From Isohypsibius dastychi (taxonomy: Eukaryota; Tardigrada; Eutardigrada; Parachela; Isohypsibiidae), in the NCBI GenBank assembly GCA_034696485.1, contig JAQIWT010000319.1:1-23458 (forward strand): DNA of 23,458 bases. The letters are read 5' to 3'. Each line of letters opens with the position of its first letter. Position 1 is the first letter of the stretch. The position numbers and the translations under genes are program-made. Below the pieces are notes generated by a model, which saw only the letters and a program-made list of their open reading frames with translations, was not told the origin of the DNA and searched no databases. Positions 9,141-17,479 of this stretch are shown here, one piece after another.

Positions 9141-9875
9141 TTACATGTGCAGTGTTAAAAGGAGCTCAGCGTCGGGACGATTCTCTGGTGCAGCAGAGAT
9201 GGCGGCGCGTGATAGAGCGTCAGGATCAAGGTGTGTGTCTCCACTGCGGTAAACTACCTTGAGTTCAAACTGGCTCAAGAAGGTGGCTCACCGGGCGAGT
9301 TTCTGATTGTTCGTTTTTCAATGACTGCACCCATATTAGACTGTGGTGGTCGGTTACCACTGTACAGGGTTTACCAACCAGGTACTGTCTGAACTTCTCA
9401 ATCGCGTATACTCATCCAGTGCATTCCCTCTCAATCGCACTCATTGGTCTTTCTGACTCTGATATTTCCGAGAGCACTAGCATACTGGTTTCAGGCCTGC
9501 GGGGTGTTCCTGCGCCAACACCGCTCCGCATGCTGAGCTTGAGCTATCGACGCAGACGAAGTCTCGAGTGCATCTTCGAAGTGCGCTGGAACATTTGCTG
9601 TTGCCATCTTTGACTTGAGCGCGTCAAATGCTTTTTGACGTACGCTGGACCAGTCCAATAAGTCATGCTTCGTTTTATCTTTGTTAACCACCAAATGAAA
9701 ATCGCTGAGGGGAGGGGGGCGCATATCTTGGCAAAATTTGGGATAAACATGCGGTGAAAGCTGCATAATCCCACGAAGCTCCGGAGATAGGTTACCGTTC
9801 CTGGTACTGGAAAGTTTCGGACTGCCGCAATCTGCGCGTCATCTTTTTGCACCCCCTCTTTAGAGATTCCATATC
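9141..9875 (-). pseudogene. Ty3/gypsy pol relic: end of reverse transcriptase plus RNase H
   Basis: Read leftwards, this is the C-terminal part of a gypsy-type pol. The RT connection region comes first (ISKEGVQ, then VRNFPVPGTVTYLRSFVGL and FIPNFAKICAPL). Next come LLDWSSVRQKAFDALKSKM, the RNase H core ([25 protein letters not shown]) and the terminal YRSGDTHLDPDALSRA box. It is broken by frame changes near 9715 and 9500 and between 9320 and 9256, and by TGA at 9412-9414. The last readable frame ends at the TAA at 9141. It is the downstream half of the element whose upstream half lies at 13130-13600, separated by the Harbinger insertion. It is non-functional. Confidence 0.85.
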
Positions 9876-9878
9876 TTA
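9876..9878. repeat. Left TTA target-site duplication of the Harbinger element
   Basis: TTA directly precedes the left TIR, and the same TTA follows the right TIR at 13127-13129. A 3-bp TTA/TAA duplication is the signature of PIF/Harbinger insertion. Confidence 0.9.
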
Positions 9879-9903
9879 AGGTCGAAACATGCTTCACTTG
9901 CCG
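9879..9903 (+). repeat. Left terminal inverted repeat of Harbinger
   Basis: It begins AGGTCGAAACATGCTTCACT and continues TGCCG. It matches the reverse complement of 13102-13126 at 23 of 25 positions. Confidence 0.92.
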
Positions 9904-10214
9904 GTCTAGTGCAAGTCGTTTTTAGCAAGTTATTGCCGAACTTCAGAAAACCGTTGCTCGACTTGCCCAATTAAACTTGCGCAAGTGTTATTTGGCCCTC
10001 GCAATTAATTGCGCAATTGTCCTGGAACAAGGACTTGCTCTTCTTGCTTAGGGGATGGGGCCTGTTTCGGCAAGAAGCAAGAATTGCTGGGATTGAACCA
10101 ATCACCGTTCTGCTCGCTTAATGAAATTAAATTGAATTACCCATCGGTCCTAGATATACCGGCTTTCATATCCATTCTCGCTCTCTTCATTTTGCATTTT
10201 TACATAAAACAAAA
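9904..10214. repeat. Left subterminal region with CTTGC/GCAAG repeats
   Basis: About ten copies of CTTGC or its complement GCAAG occur between the TIR and about 10080, in both orientations and including GCGCAAG and ACTTGCGCAAGT. The right end shows the same motif. Such subterminal repeats are typical binding sites for transposase or the partner DNA-binding protein. The last 100 bp serve as leader of the MADF gene. Confidence 0.7.
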
Positions 10215-11170
10215 ATGACATACAAAGGTGACGTACAAGTCCTAATCGACGCTGTTGAAAAATTTCCGATGCTGTGGAACTCAAGTATTGCGGAATACCG
10301 GGACAAGCCAAAGAAAGACCTCGCTTGGGAAGAGATCGGAAAACAACTGGATTCTACACGTACGTAATTTTTTGTTTCAAATAGGTTACGGATTTTGCTG
10401 AGTGGTTCTTCTTGGTTTTTGTGATTTTATCAAAATAATAGATGATTATTCCAGCTGACGCCGTTTCGAAACGGTGGAAAAATTTGCGAACACAGTTTGG
10501 AGAGGAAGTGAAAACTCAGGCTCTTGGAGCGAGTGGAGCTAAAGGAAAGCCGAAAAAGAAGCCTTGGCAGTATTTTCAGCGTTTGCAGTTTTTGAAGGAC
10601 GTCATGACGCCCAGAATGTGAGTACTTAGAAACATGAAACAAAGAAAACATCAGTGACCCCTTGACTTCTGTATTTGGGCCAATTAACTTATGATATATA
10701 CTGTATTATTAAAGGTCATTCGGCAACGTTGAGGAGGAAGCGCAGGAGAGCGGCGAACTTGGCGATGGTGCCGAACAATCTCCTGACGCGGATGCCGCGG
10801 ATAATCCTGGTACCGGAATGCCGAAATCCACCGGACAGAAAAAGTTCACCCCTGGAAAACGAAAGCGTGGAGCAGGAGGCAACAACGAGTCTTTTCTCAG
10901 CAGAGCCGCGGATGCCATGGAAAGACTGAGCAAAGAAGACCCATCGGATGAATGGAGCCGTTTTGGTGCTAGAATTTTTTTAAAACCAGTTTCCATAGCA
11001 ACTTGGATGTCTTTTCAGGAAACCGCATTGCCGAAATGATTCGCGATGATGTTCGGTTCACCAGACGGGCCACGCTGAAGGGGGAAATTATGGACCTCGT
11101 TATTGCGGCATCCCGGGAACCTCAGGTTTTTGAAAACTACGACGGCCAGGAATATCAGGCACTTCAGTGA
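10215..11170 (+). CDS. MADF/BESS-domain DNA-binding protein, Harbinger accessory gene
   Basis: Four exons (10215-10359, 10455-10617, 10715-10965, 11019-11170) join into a 236-residue ORF with consistent phases (1, 2, 1). Residues of about 8-105 form a MADF domain: VLIDAVEKFPMLWN, DLAWEEIGKQL, VSKRWKNLRTQFGEE, KPWQYFQRLQFLKDVM. A Gly/Asp/Pro-rich linker with a nuclear-signal-like KKFTPGKRKRG follows. The C-terminal part has a BESS-like helical region (FLSRAADAMERLSKEDPSDE, then RIAEMIRDDVRFTRRATLKG). In PIF/Harbinger transposons a Myb/SANT/MADF-type protein is the usual second gene; it helps carry the transposase into the nucleus and onto DNA. Its place just inside the left TIR supports that role. 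Confidence 0.9.
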
Positions 11171-11403
11171 TTACTGTGTAATAGATGAGATAACTTCTTT
11201 CAAATGAAAGAAAGTCAGATCCGTGTTTAACAGAAATTTCCACTTAATGAGCTGTATCACACCGCCGAATTTCTATCATGTTCGATTTAGTTCCGCATTT
11301 GAATAAAAGAAGTAGGCTACTATGCTTGCAATTGTCCTGGGTCATTTATTATTCAAACAAAAAGAATCATTAGGAAACAACATAAGCAATCTGACATCAA
11401 CAA

Positions 11404-12871
11404 TTATCGAGTTCCCGCGAACTCGCCGAACGCTTGCCGATCTTGAAATTCAACTCGCCCTTCTTTGGAAAGAAAATAACTCCGAAATCGTTCGCGGATT
11501 TCCATTCCTTTACCGAAGATTTTTCGAGACCTTGGTTTTGGTTTTTCCTTGAAGATATTCTCATCTTCAGCGTCCTGGTCAGTGTCTTCCTGAAAAATGT
11601 CTGCACTGTCTTTTTCCGAATTTTTCCTGACGAAATTATGAAGGACGATGCATGCAGCAATAACGCGCTCCACCATCTCGGGCTCGTATTCTGCAATTTA
11701 GAGTTGAAGTTGAATGATAGATTGAACCCGAATCGTTCAGAATGACCTACCCATTTTTCTTATAAGAATTCGCCAACGCTTAGCCAGAATACCGAATGCA
11801 TTCTCGACTATTCGACGAGCTCTTGAGAGCCGGTAGTTGAAGATCCGCTCTCCGTCCTCCAGTTTACCAGAATAGGGTGTCAGCAGATTCTCAGCTAGCG
11901 GGAAAGCTTCGTCGGCGACAAATACTGGAGGAACTTTGACATTACTTCCCGGCAGAATAAGGTCATCCGGCTTGTCAAAGCTGCCGTTCGTTATCGCGCT
12001 CCCCAGTTTCCATCTGGAAAACGTTCCACCATCACTCTGCTTGCCATATCCCCCGATGTCAACAGCTACGAAGTTGTAGTCGGCATCTACAATTGCCATA
12101 AGAACCAAGGAATATTCTTTGAAGTAGTTGTAAAACATGGATCCCGAATTGCTTGGGCACTGAAACAAAAACAATTCATTTTTTTCAGTTTCAACAATTT
12201 TCTAAATTTCAAAATCATTGTTACTCACCCGTATAATAACATGTTTTCCGTCAATGGCGCCTAAGCAATGAGGGAACTGCCATCTTTTAAAAAACTCGTC
12301 GGCGTTCTTCTCCCAGACGGCTTTATTTGGAACCGGTAAGTATTCAGTTTTGAGACTGTCCCAAAGAACTTCACAGGTTTCCCGAAAAATTTTATCCACA
12401 GTTGATATTCCCATGCGGTAGCTGGCAGCAACAACATGTTTGTAGCTTCCGGTTGCCAAGATTCTGCGAAAGTTCACATCGCATTAAGCTCATTATCACT
12501 TGATATTTTCGCGTTGCTTCCCGCTCGTACTAAGAACACGTATTTCCAACTTACCTCAACGTGATTGCTAGTCTTTCTGCCGGGCCGATAGGAATGGAGT
12601 GGGTTCCCTGATGAATTAAGCGATCTTGAACGATGCTCAGCAGCCGGTCGAAATTCTCTTTGTCCATCCTAAAGTACCTGAAATGTCCTTCCGGGTCATG
12701 CTCACGCAGCTCCTGGACTAGAGTATGAAATTCGCCTTTTTCGAAGCGCTCCCTGTTGACTTTTCGTACATCGCAGGTTCTTATGTTGCGTAGTACTCCT
12801 GAAGCTACCAACATCGCTAGGAAAGTAACAGCCGCAATTCTCCGCTTTCGAGATATGACCTTATCAACCAT
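11404..12871 (-). CDS. PIF/Harbinger DDE transposase, intact
   Basis: Four exons (12871-12555, 12463-12229, 12159-11751, 11690-11404) join with phases 2, 0 and 1 into a 415-residue ORF. The N-terminal region has an HTH-like segment (ENFDRLLSIVQDRL, GPAERLAITLR, MGISTVDKIFRETCEVLWDSL). The DDE_Tnp_4 catalytic core follows: CLGAIDGKHVIIR (first Asp, about residue 177), VAVDIGGYGKQSDGGTF (second, about 227), ADEAFPLAENLLTPY, and RARRIVENAFGILAKRWRIL (Glu, about 303). It ends with MVERVIAACIVLHNFVR, typical of the family, and a charged tail. All catalytic residues are present. The start codon lies inside the right TIR, and transcription converges on the MADF gene. The usual length for this family is about 350-450 residues. 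Confidence 0.93.
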
Positions 12872-12962
12872 TCTCCAGAAACAAAATTTGAGAAGCTATC
12901 GACTTCTTTTAAATAATGTTTAGTCGGAAAAATTCGGCTGTGGTGAGGGCGGTATCTTGCCG

Positions 12963-13101
12963 GACTTTTTTGTGATCAGTTGCTCAAACAACCAGCAAAT
13001 ATTTCTTGGCCAGATCTTGCCGGGCAACTTTTATTGCCGGCAAGAAAAGTTGCGCAAGTTAGCAAGAAATTGCAGCAATTTTATTTTTTCTTGCCCAATC
13101 T
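12963..13101. repeat. Right subterminal region with CTTGC/GCAAG repeats
   Basis: Five copies of CTTGC/GCAAG occur inside the right TIR and a sixth lies within it, interspersed with GCCGGCAAG and GTTGCGCAAG. The density mirrors that of the left end although the surrounding sequence is unrelated, which suggests functional binding sites over simple sequence duplication. Confidence 0.7.
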
Positions 13102-13126
13102 CGGCAAGTGGAGCATGTTCCGACCT
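13102..13126 (-). repeat. Right terminal inverted repeat of Harbinger
   Basis: The reverse complement begins AGGTCGGAACATGCTCCACT, differing from the left TIR at positions 7 and 16. TTA follows directly at 13127-13129. Confidence 0.92.
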
Positions 13127-13129
13127 TTA
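13127..13129. repeat. Right TTA target-site duplication of the Harbinger element
   Basis: It is identical to the TTA at 9876-9878 on the other side of the element. Confidence 0.9.
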
Positions 13130-13600
13130 GCACTCTGGCCGAAGGGCAGCCAAATGTGCATTTGTTTGGGTTAAGAGCGAAGTTACCTTCGCGAATGTGC
13201 TGCAGAACAAGGCGCAAGCTGTCCGGATGATCGCCAAATGTTTTGGAAGCTACATTGATTTCATCAATGTATGCAATGCAATGCATGCATAACAAGTCTC
13301 CCATGAGAGTATTGATGGCCTGCTGAAAGATGGTCGTCGAGCATTGGATGCCAGTTGGTAGAGTGACATAGCAAAAGTTTCCAGCGGGAGTCATGATTGT
13401 GAGGAATGACGAACCTCTCCTGCAATTGACACTTGATGAAACCCAGCTCGCAAATCTGAGATAGTGAAGCAGCTGCAATTTCGCATGGCATCAAGAATGT
13501 CTGCTACGAATGGTATTATATACCGCAGAGTTTTAACGACCTTGTTCAACATTCTAAAGTCGCCAATGAGAGGCCAATGGGAGAAAGGAGAAATCCACAG
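13130..13600 (-). pseudogene. Ty3/gypsy pol relic: reverse transcriptase core
   Basis: Read leftwards from about 13600: PLIGDFRMLNKVVKT (RT domain 1), PFVADILDAMRN, SDLRAGFHQVSI (domain 3), then MTPAGNFCYVTLPTGIQCS and TIFQQAINTLMGDLL (domain 4). These are followed by the catalytic block CIAYIDEINVASKTFGDH and NFALNPNKCTFG. The usual Y-x-D-D motif reads YIDE (13260-13271), so one catalytic aspartate is lost. A frame change near 13400 separates domain 3 from domain 4. The segment ends at the Harbinger insertion. Upstream of about 13600 the gypsy similarity stops and unrelated sequence begins. Confidence 0.85.
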
Positions 13601-13685
13601 TACAACACTTTACTCAACTCAACCCAATACACTAGCACCAGGGTTTTATACCCCAGCAAACCTTATCAATAAAAACAGGTAGACA

Positions 13686-13706
13686 TGTGCTCTTAACGAG
13701 AGCACA
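13686..13706. repeat. Perfect hairpin (7-bp stem, 7-base loop)
   Basis: TGTGCTC at 13686-13692 pairs with GAGCACA at 13700-13706. Confidence 0.8.
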
Positions 13707-13725
13707 GCCTATAAAAAACATCAAG

Positions 13726-13746
13726 AGTGAGGCAGAAAGCCTCACT
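13726..13746. repeat. Perfect hairpin (8-bp stem, 5-base loop)
   Basis: AGTGAGGC at 13726-13733 pairs with GCCTCACT at 13739-13746. It lies 20 bases after the previous hairpin. Confidence 0.8.
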
Positions 13747-13931
13747 TAGCTCTCCTCCTGGTGCAGTCCATCTCTTGGAAAACTCCAGAAAGCCAAGCAT
13801 GAAATGCAGAAAGGTAAATGCATAAAGAGGGCAAAAGAGAAATAGAAGAAAATAAGACAAATAAACAACATCAAATATCAACGGATTTTGTCTTGCATTT
13901 GTACTATCTCATGTTGTTTCTTGAGCTTTAA

Positions 13932-14419
13932 AATTTTTTAATTTCTTTGTTCCACTAAATGCGGAACATCAAAAATGAGGAACCACTGTTGACCTGGCTC
14001 CTCATTACCGAGATCGGCGTCATCGGAATCGTGTCGAATAGCTCCGGATGATAAACGACAGCAAACATCTGATTCTAATGGGGTACGGTGACGACTGGCC
14101 CAATATCTGGCCCAACGGGAGCCATGCGGCGGACGACAATACGGTCACCCGGGGCAACGAGGACGGTGACGGAGCCACCCGGGTCTGGGACTGCGGGAAC
14201 CGCAGATGACCAGCGCAAACGTGTCGGAGATGGAGACGTAGATGGAGAACGTCGTTGCCGCGGTGGAACAACAGCCTGACTTGCTCGCTGGACTTGACCA
14301 AACTCCGTGCGGATCTTCGTGGCTTGGAATTTGATGTACACCAGCTCCTCACGCATCTGTTCAAGGGTGCATTCGATGCGGTCCAGACGGCGTTTTGTTC
14401 GACGTGCGAGTTCCGTCAT
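13932..14419 (-). pseudogene. GC-rich coiled-coil ORF, possibly gag-like, with a frame change
   Basis: From the ATG at 14419, an N-terminal helix rich in Arg/Glu/Leu (RRLDRIECTLEQMREELVYI) looks like a coiled coil. A Ser/Pro/Arg-rich segment follows (PPRQRRSPSTSPSPTR), then a Val/Pro-rich end with a stop at 14075. Beyond the stop, a frame offset by one base stays protein-like (GAIRHDSDDADLGNEEPGQQ), suggesting a frameshift near 14085. The GC content is clearly above the A-rich flanks. A coiled coil plus a basic Ser/Pro region is seen in some retroelement Gag N-termini, but I recognise no domain. Confidence 0.35.
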
Positions 14420-14443
14420 GGCTGCCTACAACATGGCAAACCC

Positions 14444-14640
14444 AAATGCATCAAAATACAAAGCTAAAAAAACACAATCTGTTCAAACAAAGAAACATCA
14501 AATGCATGAAGATGAAGCTAAAAAACAACCTGTGTATACAGAAAAACATCAGAATGCATGAGAGGTGAGCTGAAAACAAGAACAACCTGTAGAGAACAAA
14601 AAACAAATAAGCAAAATACGGGAAAAAAACTGAAAATAAA
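14444..14640. repeat. Degenerate tandem repeat, period about 52-60 bp
   Basis: AATGCATCA/AATGCATGA recurs at about 14444, 14500 and 14552. Each is followed by GA(A)GCTAAAA/GAGCTGAAAA, then ACAACCTGT or a close variant, then A-rich sequence. A fourth, weaker copy may start near 14612. The region is otherwise non-coding. Confidence 0.55.
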
Positions 14641-15454
14641 CACAACGTGATAATCTGCAACAACAAAACAATCAACCTGGATAAAAATGATATCAAACTC
14701 AACATTGAAGACAAAGAAGCTGCTTGCTACCACTGTTAGTAGAAAATGTGTTAGGGGTTCAACTCTGAACATTCTTCCAGTTTGTTGTATTGCGAGATTT
14801 TTTGAATTCTATGGAGTCCAAGGGGTAGCAGCTTGGGCCATTACCCGGGGTTCCCGAGAGCTTGAAACTCGGTGAACAACCACGAGAATAATTTTGTTTC
14901 TCGACATTTCTGAGGTTTTGTAATGAAAACAAATCCTCCTGACAATGGCAAAGCAATGGTAGACACGAAACAGCAGTGCTCATATGGAAGAAACATCACT
15001 AACAAGAGTATGTTTATTTTTGGAGATTTTGAGGTGTCGGGTATGTTTTTTTGTTTACTGTGTTATTGTTCTTACAGGAATAAGATACAAACAGGGTAAA
15101 AGAACGAGTTCGGATATTATAAATTGACAATTTTGGAACAAACGAATGAGGATAATATTTTTTTTGAGAAATCTGAATTCGGGTCTTTTTAGAATTTCTC
15201 TAACTTAATTACGAAAAGGAGACACGATTTAATATGGTGACACTGCAAAAGTGAATACTCAGTGTCCGGATCGGCGTATAAGCCATGACGCCGACGAGAA
15301 AGAGCTAAAGAAGGTGGTATCTGTTGCTCACGTGGCTGAGCGTTACGTAAATTTGGATAAGCATGATGAATGTCATCCACAACATCAACGTTCAACATCA
15401 ACATCAACAACAACATCAACATCAACATCAACATCATTAATATTCAACGTTAAA
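14641..15454. other. Repeat-rich spacer, no firm gene
   Basis: The sequence is AT-rich. A plus-strand frame from 15251 (DADEKELKKVVSVAHVAERY) is protein-like but runs into a microsatellite, and I see no start context or intron support. No mobile-element end is visible. Confidence 0.3.
15379..15437. repeat. Microsatellite, (ATCAAC)n with interruptions
   Basis: ACATCAAC units are repeated about nine times with a few substitutions (CAACGTTCAAC, CAACAACAAC). The run ends at ATCATTAATATTC. Confidence 0.9.
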
Positions 15455-15892
15455 TTAGTGATTCATGAATGTCATCATCACTTGTACAAAGGAAACAATA
15501 AAATAAACGGACGATTTCATAACTTGCCCGTTGTGCTTTGTTGATGGTTCGGAGAGGAGAAAGTCGACGCAGGGCTTTGCTCTCGCATCGAGTGAGTATA
15601 GATTTGTTGAAATGGGAGAGGCCATATGTTTATTTTGGAAGTCATGTTGGTTGACAGGGTAAGAGACATGGGAAGCAAAGAGATCTGGAGGTGCCATTGA
15701 GAAGGAATTTTGGTGCAATTTGGCGTTGACAGAGTGCGTTCGATTGTGGTGAAACACTGGATTACGGGTCTCAAGGCGTCTGTCGATTGTAGGTTTGGAG
15801 GATGATTTTCTGAGTTCGTGGAGGATCTTCGGTGGAATGGAAGCGGAGGTAAATGTGATCAGAAGAAGAGTTAATGTGATGACAGGAAACAT
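15455..15892 (-). CDS. Possible small secreted protein
   Basis: From the ATG at 15892 a 145-residue ORF begins with a good signal peptide (MFPVITLTLLLITFTSAS, likely cleaved after TSA). A basic, His/Asn/Ser-rich mature part follows with few Cys. Just upstream on the minus strand, TTTGTTACTTCTTTTCTTTTCAG at about 15920-15942 is a strong 3' splice site, so the ATG may begin a second exon. The frame stays open upstream to 16345, but that part reads like intron or another frame. The C-terminal end approaches the microsatellite. No family is recognised, and a chance ORF cannot be excluded. Confidence 0.3.
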   Translation of the reverse strand: MFPVITLTLLLITFTSASIPPKILHELRKSSSKPTIDRRLETRNPVFHHNRTHSVNAKLHQNSFSMAPPDLFASHVSYPVNQHDFQNKHMASPISTNLYSLDARAKPCVDFLLSEPSTKHNGQVMKSSVYFIVSFVQVMMTFMNH

Positions 15893-16098
15893 GATTCTGA
15901 AGAAGGAATGGGAGAACTGAAAAGAAAAGAAGTAACAAAAACATTGAAAATGGAAAGTGAAAATAAACAAAAATGAACTATGAAGAAAACGACTTGGTTC
16001 GAAATGCGGTGAGCATGTCGTTGTCAAAATAAAGCCGGTAGAGTGGACACTCGTCGAAGAGTTGTTCGGGAAAGCGTTCTCTTTATCCCTTATGTAAC

Positions 16099-16690
16099 AT
16101 GTTTTAACAGATCCGATTAAAATTTCGGAACATAAGATGATTGACGAGAAGATCAGCCATAGCAAGAAACTGGTTTGTTGTGCGCTGTGTATATTTGCAG
16201 TGCGCAATGGGGCGGTTGTGAAGTGCCTGATTGACGTCGTCATCTTGGAATATGTCATGAGAATGATCGCTTGGCTGTGGCAGTTTACCGGGGGTCGCAA
16301 TTTTGATGATATGTTGAAGATCAGAATCGAGAGAATCCAAAACATTGAGAGAAGGTCGTTTCATAAAGAAATAACCGTAAGTAGATAGTTGGCAAGCACC
16401 AAGGTGTGGTAATGGTCGAAGTCGTCACCAAACATTTGTCGTAATTGATGAAAACGCTTGGCAGTAGAAAGATCGGCATTAGGGACATCTTTGGCAACAG
16501 GATTATTGAGGATACGGAATTTTTTTGCAAAGTGGGGCTGTGATCAGCTGTGTTGGGGACGGTTCAATGTCGCACAACGGCGAAGCCAAAATGAATTTGT
16601 TCTAGCCTCGTGCGGATACACGACCGCCTATGTCCCTTCGATTCTTTGAATGAAATCTTTCGGTTGTTTGCTGAGCGCCACTCGAATTTT
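16099..16690 (-). pseudogene. Minus-strand coding remnant with one frameshift
   Basis: Two protein-like frames follow each other leftwards. The first is about 16535-16370 (FAKKFRILNNPVAKDVPNAD, then FHQLRQMFGDDFDHYHTLVL and ANYLLTV). After a one-base shift near 16380 comes 16364-16104 (MKRPSLNVLDSLDSDLQHII, then HDIFQDDDVNQALHN and FLAMADLLVNHLMFRNFNRI). Composition suggests real but decayed coding sequence. It lies downstream of the integrase relic in the same orientation and may be part of the same element. No family is recognised. Confidence 0.35.
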
Positions 16691-17048
16691 ATTTTTTACT
16701 GAGATTTGAAAATTCTATTTCACCTCCCTGGTTATTTTGAAAATGCGTCCGAGACCTTCGCAACCTGGAAATGTTGCCGCCGCCAACCCGAATCTCTTCG
16801 GTTACCGACCGGCCGGTTCGACCGATGCCTGGAAATGTACAAATCCCTAATCTGATCATCATGTTGCTAGGCGATGTTTCGCAAATGTCTTTTCTTTTGA
16901 TGGTTATCTTTGTATTGTGAGCTTTAAGCGTGTTAATTTTTCGACACTTGTGAGTCGGAAAAGGTCAGATCCTTCTCTCGATACGGTAGAAAACTTTCAT
17001 TTTTTCGATTCCTTGCTTCCCTTTCTTGAAATTCTGTATTGGCGTGGT
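16691..17048. other. Spacer with short plus-strand ORF
   Basis: A 35-codon plus-strand ORF from 16744 (MRPRPSQPGNVAAANPNLFG and onward) is GC-richer than its surroundings and could be a first exon, since GTACAA follows at about 16834. Nothing else is readable. Confidence 0.2.
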
Positions 17049-17392
17049 CTAGTTACGAAATCCTTCACTTCGATAAAGAGCTGTTTCTGCAACAGGAAAT
17101 TGTCTGAACAAAGTGGCTTGGTTCTCCATACAAGTTTTTACAAAATTTACTTCGAATACACGTGATATCGTGTGGTTCATACGATCGAGAATCAGATAAA
17201 GCCATAAATGGGCATTTTCAGCAAGTCGTAGTTGTTTCAAGTTGCTCAACAGCATCTACACTTCTTCAGCGTTGCTGTTGTTACACTTGCTCGGATCTCC
17301 AACACCTCGTTCAGAACATGTTCGTGGAGCTGACGCCGTACATCAGTGAAAAAATCAGTTTCGTCAATTTCTGATTTTTCGTCTAGTGTCTG
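17049..17392 (-). pseudogene. Minus-strand coding remnant downstream of the integrase
   Basis: Two helical, protein-like frames occur: about 17392-17265 (SEIDETDFFTDVRRQLHEHV, then NEVLEIRASV) and 17255-17049 (LLSNLKQLRLAENAHLWLYL, then FRQFPVAETALYRSEGF). A frame change and stops separate them. They follow the integrase relic on the same strand and may be its C-terminal extension or the next gene. No domain is recognised. Confidence 0.35.
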
Positions 17393-17479
17393 AAACCATG
17401 AATTTGAACATGATGATCGTGTAAAGTTGAAAAGCGGTGATTAAAATGTCGAGACTTGAGAAGCTTGTATCAGTTACAC

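Larger units (their letters stand above)
9879..13126. mobile_element. Complete PIF/Harbinger DNA transposon (3,248 bp)
   Basis: The ends are 25-bp inverted repeats with two mismatches, flanked by TTA on both sides. Inside are two convergent intact genes: a MADF/BESS-domain protein on the plus strand and a DDE transposase on the minus strand. Their stop codons are 233 bp apart. Both subterminal regions are packed with CTTGC/GCAAG pentamers. The element sits in the reverse-transcriptase sequence of an older gypsy copy; taking it out with one TTA leaves the two halves in the same frame. Both ORFs are uninterrupted and every structural part is present, so the insertion is probably recent and the copy could be autonomous, which is inference. 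Confidence 0.93.
13601..14074. other. LTR-like or other inserted sequence with TATA box and hairpins
   Basis: Gypsy similarity ends abruptly at about 13600. On the minus strand GGGGTATAAAACCC (13641-13654) is a good TATA box in front of repeated TTGAG. On the other side are two perfect hairpins: 13686-13706 (7-bp stem) and 13726-13746 (8-bp stem). The rest is A- and purine-rich with no gene. It could be a solo LTR in minus orientation or part of a non-autonomous element. I cannot find matching ends. Confidence 0.35.

Noticed and set aside
10009-10218. Plus-strand ORF in the left Harbinger end
   Set aside because: It overlaps the subterminal repeat zone and the leader of the MADF gene; composition is not protein-like.
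13726-13750. Helitron 3' end (hairpin followed by CTRR)
   Set aside because: The hairpin is present, but no CTAG/CTRR terminus follows at the usual distance and no Rep/helicase gene is found.
15251-15544. Plus-strand 97-codon ORF containing the microsatellite
   Set aside because: Half of it translates the ATCAAC repeat into Ser/Thr runs, and no splice or start evidence supports it.
15893-16346. Extension of the secreted ORF upstream to give a 296-residue protein
   Set aside because: A strong splice acceptor sits just before the ATG at 15892, and another frame over 16104-16364 is more protein-like, so the long frame is probably fortuitous.
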